From Schistosoma haematobium (Eukaryota > Platyhelminthes > Trematoda > Strigeidida > Schistosomatidae), in the NCBI RefSeq assembly GCF_000699445.3, contig NC_067198.1, positions 38,477,523 through 38,541,522 on the forward strand: 64,000 nt of DNA, written 5' to 3'. The stretch's first letter is position 1. Each line of letters starts with the position of its first letter. The translations under genes were made by a program, and so were the position numbers. Positions 58,601 through 64,000 of the stretch are shown here, piece by piece. Below the pieces are notes generated by a model. The model was not told where the DNA came from, made no database searches, and saw nothing but the letters and a program-made list of their open reading frames with translations.

Positions 58601-59157
58601 GTGGTGTCGAGTCGCGGTTGACTATGTTCACCACCACATGAATCCTACGTGCCAGTTAACCGATAAGATCTCTCGTAGGTCTAGTATCAGAAGGCACTTG
58701 ATGTTTGTAGTTGAGATGAATTTGTTGGCGATCTCGTGGTATCGACGGAATACCGAGATCGTACCAGGTTACAAGTGTCGTTACTGAGCGTAACCGAGCT
58801 CGTTCAAGGTCACAATCAACGGAAGAATGTATGTATATTTTGGTACAGTTTAACAAACAAGTACAGTAAAACAATCCCTGGTACAATTGGTCATAATAAT
58901 AATAATAATTGTTTCCATTACACCAGTTGCGTTCTCTTGATAAAAGTAGGTCACTACAAGATCATGTGCGTTATAAAATGCGCATATGTTTTCAGTAAAT
59001 CAGTCTTTTCTCGGCAAAATGTAGAGATTAACCTGATCGTTTTAATTATTAGTTTATTATTCTCATCATAATCACTCATAAACTCACAGTTTGAAAATGC
59101 CACAAGAAGTTGTATTATGATGAACAGTGCCAAACTGAATCCACCAAATGACTTCAT
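37627..59157 (-). CDS. Micro-exon gene B, small secreted Cys-rich protein
   Basis: Reconstructed minus-strand gene. Core exons in transcript order: 59157-59088 (70 bp), 57613-57602 (12), 54835-54827 (9), 54003-53992 (12), 53494-53483 (12), 52567-52556 (12), 52003-51992 (12), 51307-51296 (12), 50132-50121 (12), 50007-49996 (12), 49068-49063 (6), 48209-48195 (15), 47787-47776 (12), 47280-47266 (15), 41824-41816 (9), 41694-41680 (15), 41207-41199 (9), 37728-37711 (18), and a tentative last exon from 37637 with TAA at 37629-37627. All internal exons are multiples of three, all junctions phase 1, and the joined frame has no stop (about 94 codons). Product: signal peptide (MKSFG...LLVAFSN) and a mature chain of tetrapeptide-like modules with five Cys. 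MEG architecture; family and function not recognised. Paralogous to gene A. The 3' end is the least certain part. Confidence 0.7.
37711..37728 (-). CDS. Gene B exon 18 (18 bp)
   Basis: aataaatag | ATGAAGGAACCTATTACA | gtaagtattc; reads YEGTYY. Excellent donor. Confidence 0.55.
38089..38524 (+). mobile_element. 436-bp 5'-truncated LINE fragment with TSD
   Basis: Begins GGTTGGAAAAAGCGGAGAGG..., encodes [18 protein letters not shown] and [11 protein letters not shown] (the same C-terminal family as the nested element at 43978-45007), and ends in an AAT repeat. Flanked by ATTCAGCACTC at 38078-38088 and 38525-38535, an 11-bp target-site duplication. Confidence 0.85.
40560..41012 (+). other. Unclassified coding-like stretch in gene B intron
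   Basis: Plus-strand frame open for 113 codons from 40671, preceded by about 37 more open codons across one stop. Polar, no domain recognised. May be a TE remnant or chance. Confidence 0.2.
41199..41207 (-). CDS. Gene B exon 17 (9 bp)
   Basis: ataatattcag | TCATCAGAT | gtaagactc; reads VIR, compare DVR in gene A exon 7. Confidence 0.5.
41680..41694 (-). CDS. Gene B exon 16 (15 bp)
   Basis: atttctaatag | CTAATCATTGTTTTG | gtgagttc; reads ANHCF, a Cys module like VGNDCK of gene A. Confidence 0.6.
41816..41824 (-). CDS. Gene B exon 15 (9 bp)
   Basis: tttgatatcag | ATGACGGTG | gtaagtaatt; reads DDG. First exon after the intron that carries element H. Confidence 0.6.
43978..45007 (+). mobile_element. 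Nested 5'-truncated RT element inside H
   Basis: About 1030 bp inserted into the RT frame of element H, flanked by a 12-bp duplication AATACCGGGAAA (43966-43977 and 45008-45019). Encodes an RT C-terminal part from a related but different LINE ([53 protein letters not shown]), then after one TAG (near 44568) [10 protein letters not shown]...[18 protein letters not shown]. 3' end ACTGACTGACTG. Removing the insert plus one repeat (1042 bp) restores the frame of H. Confidence 0.9.
46264..46292 (+). repeat. TAAG microsatellite at RTE 3' end
   Basis: About five GTAA units (GTAAGTAAGTAAGTAAGTA), typical terminal repeat of RTE-clade elements. Confidence 0.8.
47266..47280 (-). CDS. Gene B exon 14 (15 bp)
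   Basis: catactttacag | AGTTCAGATGTTGCG | gtatgtttc; reads KFRCC. Counterpart of gene A exons reading GTTCC and SKICC. Confidence 0.65.
47776..47787 (-). CDS. Gene B exon 13 (12 bp)
   Basis: gaaacatttcag | TTAGTGAAAGAA | gtaagtaat; reads VSER. Confidence 0.7.
48195..48209 (-). CDS. Gene B exon 12 (15 bp)
   Basis: ctttctttcaacag | ATCTCAGATGTAATG | gtaagttg; reads YLRCN. Excellent splice sites. A nested acceptor would give an 8-bp, out-of-frame exon. Confidence 0.7.
48581..48850. repeat. Intron-block copy a in gene B
   Basis: Best preserved partner of 52062-52350; lies in the intron between the 6-bp and 15-bp exons. Confidence 0.8.
49063..49068 (-). CDS. Gene B exon 11 (6 bp)
   Basis: catctaactcag | TGTTTT | gtaagtgat; reads LF in frame. 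Strong sites on both sides; among the smallest exons proposed here. Confidence 0.5.
49127..49445. repeat. Dispersed repeat, copy 2
   Basis: Partner of 27385-27675 in the same orientation, here in a gene B intron. Confidence 0.6.
49457..49462 (-). CDS. Gene B candidate exon (6 bp), uncertain
   Basis: tatttattttag | TTCTAT | gtatgtcag; would read FL in frame. Sits beside the repeat at 49127-49445, so may be chance. Confidence 0.3.
49996..50007 (-). CDS. Gene B exon 10 (12 bp)
   Basis: ccttaaattag | ACTTTAGTAATT | gtaagttat; reads DFSN. Confidence 0.6.
50121..50132 (-). CDS. Gene B exon 9 (12 bp)
   Basis: cctacccctacaag | GTAAGGAACTAG | gtaattttt; reads GKEL. Strong pyrimidine tract. An overlapping 22-bp alternative ending at the internal gtaagg donor would break frame. 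Confidence 0.55.
   Translation of the reverse strand, partial: VRN
51011..51143 (+). repeat. Hammerhead-like diverged repeat
   Basis: CGAAGAGTCCCACAATATGACGAAACGG..TGTCCAG keeps the stem II / GAAAC / GTC spacing of a hammerhead, but CTGATGA is replaced by CGAAGA. A tail (GCTTCCAGGTTTTCAATGG) differs from Sm-alpha. Probably an inactive relative. Confidence 0.45.
51296..51307 (-). CDS. Gene B exon 8 (12 bp)
   Basis: cattaaccag | ATTATCCATGGG | gtaagcta; reads NYPW. Ends in TGGG like exon 2. Confidence 0.65.
51520..51740. repeat. Intron-block copy c in gene B
   Basis: Diverged copy: CCATGTTACAAGCTGAAT and TCCTTATTCGGTGAGCAACA correspond to positions in copies a and b. Confidence 0.55.
51992..52003 (-). 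CDS. Gene B exon 7 (12 bp)
   Basis: cctttattcag | GATTACCAAAAA | gtaagttatt; reads RLPK. Good acceptor and donor. Confidence 0.7.
52062..52350. repeat. Intron-block copy b in gene B
   Basis: Near-colinear with 48581-48850: GAAACAAGCTGAATTATTCA, ATTACAATGTGCA.TAATGTG, GTGAACAACAGATGGAT, AACTGGATATTCATTCCTTG, CAATGCTAATAATTAATGGT. Lies in the intron before exon 51992-52003. Confidence 0.8.
52556..52567 (-). CDS. Gene B exon 6 (12 bp)
   Basis: tatgttaatag | GTCAAAAAACTA | gtaagttat; reads SQKT. Confidence 0.65.
52708..52713 (-). CDS. Gene B candidate exon (6 bp), uncertain
   Basis: acttttccag | TTTATG | gtaaataat; would add two codons in frame. Good acceptor, weaker donor. Confidence 0.3.
53483..53494 (-). 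CDS. Gene B exon 5 (12 bp)
   Basis: ccttaaaaaaacag | ATACTGGAGGAA | gtaagtcat; reads NTGG. Confidence 0.7.
53690..53900. repeat. Intron-block copy d in gene B
   Basis: Diverged member of the block shared with 52062-52350, 51520-51740 and 48581-48850 (AATCCATCCTCTAAGACTA; TTTATTATTCAATAAACAAT). Confidence 0.5.
53992..54003 (-). CDS. Gene B exon 4 (12 bp)
   Basis: ggttttatcag | ATGCCGGTACCA | gtaagtcaat; reads YAGT after exon 3. Confidence 0.7.
54487..54560 (-). repeat. Degenerate hammerhead repeat, minus copy
   Basis: Minus strand: CTGACAAG (core G8 changed to A), stem II GTC...GGAC, intact GAAAC, ATC cleavage triplet, then CTGGATTCCACTGCTAGCCACT. Nearly complete but with a damaged core. 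Inverted partner of 54565-54690. Confidence 0.8.
54565..54690 (+). repeat. Truncated hammerhead repeat, plus copy
   Basis: Starts CAAATAGGACTAAAC (GAAAC mutated; CTGATGAG missing), then GTC, TTGGATTCCACTGCTAGCCACT and the Sm-alpha tail with AAAAAGCTTGTGACTT. Inactive. Confidence 0.75.
54827..54835 (-). CDS. Gene B exon 3 (9 bp)
   Basis: aatggttacag | ATCCTATTT | gtaagttaatc; reads DPI in phase 1. Confidence 0.6.
55068..55085 (-). CDS. Gene B candidate exon (18 bp), uncertain
   Basis: cagagtag | ATAAACATTCACATGAAT | gtgagtgtg; open in phase 1 (xKHSHE), weak acceptor. Not included in the core chain. Confidence 0.25.
56784..56795 (-). CDS. Gene B candidate exon (12 bp), uncertain
   Basis: agtgtacag | CCTCTATATGTA | gtatgtcag; would read ASIC in frame. 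Good donor, poor pyrimidine tract. Not included in the core chain. Confidence 0.3.
57602..57613 (-). CDS. Gene B exon 2 (12 bp)
   Basis: ttcattaacag | GTGATGGTTGGG | gtgagtcat; reads CDGW in phase 1. Homologue of gene A exon 2. Confidence 0.75.
58500..58905 (-). repeat. Dispersed repeat in gene B intron 1
   Basis: Inverted relative of 19410-19795; an AAT-repeat end at 58892-58906 corresponds to the ATT-rich end of the other copy. Confidence 0.6.
59088..59157 (-). CDS. Gene B exon 1 (signal peptide)
   Basis: 70 bp: [10 protein letters not shown] through LLVAFSN, then one base left before gtgagttt. Same length, phase and opening residues as gene A exon 1. An upstream in-frame ATG exists, but the leader to the TATA box is so short that this ATG is the better start. 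Confidence 0.8.
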
Positions 59158-59196
59158 GCTGCAGTGTCGATGACTCCTAATCTCTTCGTTAAACCA

Positions 59197-59204
59197 TTTA
59201 TATA
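59197..59204 (-). promoter_or_regulatory. TATA box of micro-exon gene B
   Basis: TATATAAA on the minus strand, starting 47 nt before the start codon; gene A has the same arrangement at 48 nt. Confidence 0.65.
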
Positions 59205-62200
59205 CCTTGTGTTCGCTAAGATGAATTTGACAGGACATATGATATTCATGTGACTGATACTCATATCATGTTAATCAGATTTGTGAGTTCGTGCTTTTTC
59301 GAACGACTAATTATCAGCTTTCACTGAAAACTTCACGAGTAAAACGCATGTTTTGTAAAAAGAAGTACATAGCTGTTATAATTAAAATGATTTCACTTTT
59401 TTGGTTCACCAGGCTTTTCTAGTCTACTTCAGTGTAATAATCACAATCCATATTTTCAAAGGGAACATCACTTTCAAAAGACAAATCTACTTTATAAACT
59501 TGTTATAGATAGAAATACTTTGTAGCTAGCAGTGCTGATTGGCAGAGAACTATTTCCACAAAACTCTAGGCTTGATACAATACAATGCCATACACATATC
59601 TTCACTGCACTGTTTGACACATTCCAACCAAAATATTTAGTCATTTATCATAATAGTTACAATAAAATGGCTACTTAGTTTGAATGGTGTTTAAATATGA
59701 ATTTTCTCTTGCTCATTCAGTCTAAATATTATTCAGAATCTTATCTACAGTTTAAACTAAGGAAGTATGCTTCCACTGTAATATTAATAATGTAACTATT
59801 CGGATTGCTGAAAGGTTTTCTGTACATGTGAATCTTAAACAGACCTATCGTTTTATTGTTATTATACCCTTATCATAACGAAAAATCATCCGCTAACATG
59901 TTGTGAGTCGTTTGAAACTTCAACACTTTCATAAGGTCAAGTAATTTTAGAAGGAATAATCATTTTGTTCCCTATAAAAGCGTGAAGTTCATTGAGCGAA
60001 TACTCCAAATGTGTTGACATTATCAAGATGTTTCAGGCCAACTCTTAACCAACCAACCTATGTTGTTAGATAAGTTTTCTCCTAGAATTGACTTCCATAG
60101 AAATGTCGTTTCGATCAATTTATCGAATAGTAACATATCAATTCGGTTTCCTTAGCCTCAAGTAGAGTTACAAACTTGTTCGATGTTTGACTTTCAATAG
60201 ACCACGACCAACACTGATTCGACATTCGGAGATACTCCATAGATGTCATTTACTTTACCACCTTGTTTTCATATCTCGTAGCTCTCTCAACTTGCATATC
60301 AGTGCATGAATAATGAATACATAAATAATGAAACAATGGTTTCTTAACACTTTCACATGGTGTTCAGTCCAAATAAACAAAGTCAAGATAGAAAAAGTAA
60401 CTCGTTATGTTCAATTATTGATCAACTGGTCCCATTTGAGTTCTAGTCATGTATTAGGCAATGATATATTTTGATTAATAAATCAATAAACCTTTAAAAG
60501 CAATTGGTTCCCCTTCAATAGCTTAGAAATTTGAAAGTAACGAGATTTGAACAAAGAATGAAATTTTTTGTATTTCACCATGATTTCTGATATGATTTTG
60601 GGCATGGAAACACAATCGATGGATTAAAGATTTTTTGATTATAAATTCATAAACAATAAAAATAAAAATGATAATTAAAATAACCCATAGTGTCATTAAA
60701 TAAGAGAAAAGCGAATTCGACGAAGAAAATTCTCTTTTCGACGAAATCATCTAATTAAGCTGTACATTCATAGTTATAGTTATATGGAAAATGTATGTAT
60801 ATGGGACAATATAAAAAATTGCATCACAAAACTGGATTTGACAATAAATAACAAATGAGGTTACTTACTCATCAAGGGATAAAGAAGAAAAGAATTTATG
60901 AGTCAGATAAGTGTTCAGTTGACAGATATGAAGATGAAGAAGACAGGAAAAAATACCGAAACATACCAATAAAGGTAATCAGGGTCAAAGACAGCTGAGG
61001 AAATGGACGAATTATTTCTTCACACAAAGTTTCGGCTCATGTTCGTGGATTGCCAATGCCACAGTAGTGTATAAAAAATTGATTCGAATTGCCCTAGATC
61101 CAATCCATTTAACTTCATAAAAATGAGTTCCACATAAAACAAGGACAATTGAATTAACTGCTGAAATATTTTTATGAAATTTTTATAAAATCTCCATTAA
61201 CAAAAAATTATTAATTCAGGTGATCTAAAAGCGATAAATTTATCAAAATGTTTAAGAAAAATTGATCACAAGATAAGATTTTGTCATTTTACAAGCTACA
61301 AGTTATCCAGGTTACGTTATAACGAGATTCAGCATACGTTCATATGCATTAATTCATTAAACGACAACAATTTAATGCAACACTGGTCGGTGAAAAATGA
61401 TATTCGGCCTTCATTATTACGGTTTGATTATTTTCAAATTTTAAGTATACAGTATTCATGTTGCGATAAAATATTCTTTCTTTCAAGTGGTAAGTATGAT
61501 GATTAATTTGGTAAGCGTTGATGGAATTTTTCAACCTGATTCATCCACTAACAATTTAATAATCCCAAAGTGTGATGGGATTATACTTCGTTCCACAAAT
61601 CATAGTGATTAGCTGTTTGTAGTTGAAAAATCCACTTCTTTTTCCAAACTACATGATATCACTTACTTGTCATTACAGTCATGCAGTTGGTGATAGACGA
61701 ATTGCTGCAAAGCTCAGCATTTTCTGTCATTCAGCCAATTCAATCAATATTATATTCATGTAATAAATTGTACGTATTTATGGTGTACTTAGATTAGACT
61801 TGACTCTATGGGATGCATGCATTAAATATTATGCGAGCTGGTACACTATTATTTACACTATTAGTTATCTCATTAACAACATTTGAAAGTGTGAAGAAAA
61901 TCTGAACATCGAGCTAATAACTACTCAGAATCCGATAGTATTATTCGTTGTAGAATATTAAGGACAAACATAAAAATAAGCGATATGTTCAGTGTATGTA
62001 GTCCCCACATTCATTCGCAATCTTAACCGATGATTTCTGTAGAGGCCTATCACCTAATCTAATTTCCAAAGAAAAATAATAGGTAAAGAATCATTGACCA
62101 CCTGATTCCTCAATTAAAGAATCTAATATTTAGTGAAGTAAAGACAACATAACTTTGAGGAAAGTAAAATACTACACCGATCAAAACAATCAAGAAAATA

Positions 62201-63180
62201 CATTTTGACAGCTGTCAAAGTTTACCAAATCTAATAGTAGCTATTAACGTGATGGTTATTCACGTTACATTATAATTCACTTGAATTTTCTGCAAAAAAT
62301 CGTTTTCAGGACCATGAGTTAAAGAGGTGATCATAAATAACATTGTGTATTTTACAGAGAGTGATGTATGTTTGACTCATGCAATTACTTCTTTATGGTT
62401 TGTTGTGAGTAGCTGACACATTATTGACAAACCTTTTATTATTTATATTCTATCACATTTCATTATGCCTACTACATAACCTGATCACATCATTTGAAGA
62501 GTTATGTTGGAGTGCTTAGTAACGTTTGATCGGTTGATGAAATAATGACTCAGGAATTATGGAAGGAATGTGACGTACTCAATCAAACATCACGAGACTC
62601 ACTACTGAAGTTTGAAACTAAACACAGAGAATTGTTAATGATTCTACTAAGGAAAATGTTAGCAGAATGATTGACGTAGAGTTATGTTTAACAAAACTTA
62701 TCAACAACAGCTGTTTAATACTGACAATTTTGAAATTCATGAGGCATTTGCCATGTACAAGATCACTTACGCAAATGTATTTTAAAACTTGTACAAATGT
62801 ACAGGAATGATCATTCACAGACAACAAGAAATTACTTCAAATAGATGTGGCAAAATCAGAAAACCAGGTTATGTTTGCACAGTGATTTCGTTTTTATGTA
62901 GATGGCATTCTACTTTGTTATACTCATTCATACTGGTTGACAATATTGATAGATATGTTGTACAATACCACTGTGACAAAAGAGTGTGGCTGCTGATCAC
63001 TTGAATGTTTCGGAGTAGTCTGGTCAGTTCGAAGACCATTAGATTGCATGATAACTGAGGGAAACGAACCTTGACGGACCAACCAACAAGAAACAAACTC
63101 ATTCATTCACAAATCTGACGTTAAGATTGAATAATCAAAAGCCTGCAAATAAGTAGTACATTTATCGTTTGATCCAATAT
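59205..63180. other. AT-rich DNA, no gene seen
   Basis: Upstream of gene B. No supported ORF, RNA or clear transposon. One short repeat match at 60030-60070 (shared with 14185-14235). Confidence 0.4.
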
Positions 63181-63239
63181 ATTGTGTTGTGTTTATATCT
63201 GTTATTACAACACAATTCAAATTCATACTGATTACTACG

Positions 63240-63850
63240 AACTACAATTATTGTTTGAGTCTGGCCCAAGTTCTAGGATTATTGGAATTCTTAGTGCTTT
63301 GTTCAACCAAATAAACGGATTCCAAACCGATTATTTTGACGTAACCCCGTTCAAAAACCGTGAAGGAACGCAGTTCAGTAGGTTAGTTTGTGCTCTGGAT
63401 CAGAATGTCAGCGATTCCATACTACAGCGTGAAATACAAATTTCTAAATGCAATTTCGGCGGACAGGTGCGCATACAATCTATAGACCGGTCATAAACGT
63501 CGTGGACAAATGTGGGATCAAGAATCAGGTAAAAGGGAGATACAGTCAAAATGAAGAGGCTGATGATGACGGTTTAAGATCAACAATAAACAATGAAGAC
63601 CTATATTAACTGGAAAATCTGTGAGTCATGCGTAGCGTGATTTGAATACTTCACTTTCACGCGAAGTTTGTGATTATGATGCTGTTCAAAAGAGCAAGGA
63701 AAGCTTCACGACCAAACTACTCATCTGAGAACGAAACTCCACAGAAACAACTTCGTGAACACCTGAATAACAGCATAAATGATCTTGAACTAGACAGACA
63801 GCCTATCCAAATGCTTACGCGTGCGTTTCAGAAAGCTGAAGGCTCCTGAT
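63240..63850 (+). pseudogene. Decayed coding-like stretch, unclassified
   Basis: Several consecutive plus-strand open segments with coding-like composition: FESGPSSRIIGIL and FSRLVCALDQNVSDS (frame to 63496), then INVVDKCGIKNQVKGRYSQN in another frame (63490-63610), then a 57-codon ORF at 63676-63849 (MMLFKRARKASRPNYSS...). Frame changes suggest a relic of a gene or of a retroelement ORF1. No domain recognised. Confidence 0.3.
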
Positions 63851-64000
63851 TGACTTATAATGTTAACAACGATTGTTGTGAAGCTGTCACGGGAAACCAC
63901 TATGTCTTTTAATTATTAGGACTTGATATCTATCCACTTCAAATCTAGAAATGGTGCAAACTCTGGCATCACTGGCAATCAGTTACTCATTACTAGTACA

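Noticed and set aside
1..64000. CRISPR arrays, rRNA, canonical tRNAs or bacterial-type operons
   Set aside because: None seen; the sequence is eukaryotic. The only tRNA-like signals are the Gypsy primer-binding site and a B-box-like motif in a SINE-like repeat.

Overview
The window looks like blood-fluke (Schistosoma) genomic DNA; the species cannot be settled from the sequence alone. The evidence is AT-rich non-coding DNA dense with decayed retroelements of types known from schistosomes (RTE-like, CR1-like, Penelope-like and CsRn1/Boudicca-like Gypsy elements), several Sm-alpha type hammerhead-ribozyme repeats, and two genes built almost wholly of 6-27 bp exons. Such micro-exon genes (MEGs) are a known schistosome speciality. 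No conventional long-exon gene, tRNA, rRNA or CRISPR array is visible.

The two micro-exon genes are the only genes that look host-encoded. Gene A (+ strand, 16067-25919) and gene B (- strand, 59157 down to about 37627) converge. Both start 47-48 nt downstream of a TATATAA box with a 70-bp coding exon for a signal peptide (MKSSG... and MKSFG...). Both then have a 12-bp exon ending in TGGG before a gtgagtc donor, followed by a chain of tiny exons. Nearly all junctions are phase 1 and nearly all exon lengths are multiples of three, so exons can be skipped without losing frame. I reconstruct 13 exons for A (88 codons plus stop) and 18 core exons for B (about 94 codons plus stop). Both give small secreted proteins with five cysteines in the mature part. 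B contains seven consecutive 12-bp exons, and its introns share a repeated ~250-bp block, which suggests the exon chain grew by local duplication of exon-intron units. All exon calls come from splice-site and frame reading and need transcript confirmation.

Layout. About 340-2720: CR1-like relic (-). 3330-7202: Gypsy-like element (-) with gag, protease, a reverse transcriptase that lost its catalytic part, RNase H, integrase and a tRNA-Trp type primer-binding site. 9290-12235: second CR1-like relic (+). 12250-15530: RTE-like relic (-). 16019-26240: gene A with repeats in its introns. 26240-37600: region between the convergent genes, holding an inverted hammerhead-repeat pair, a dispersed repeat, a Gypsy relic (29430-31280), a condensed RTE relic (32640-33280) and a Penelope-like relic (34860-36330). 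37627-59204: gene B, with an RTE element (42005-46292) in its largest intron that is itself split by a nested RTE-related insertion with a 12-bp target-site duplication. 59205-64000: mostly featureless AT-rich DNA with a weak coding-like stretch near 63240-63850.

The TE genes are all broken (stops, deletions, frameshifts), so none is likely to be autonomously active. Their main present effect is to lengthen MEG introns and the intergenic space.
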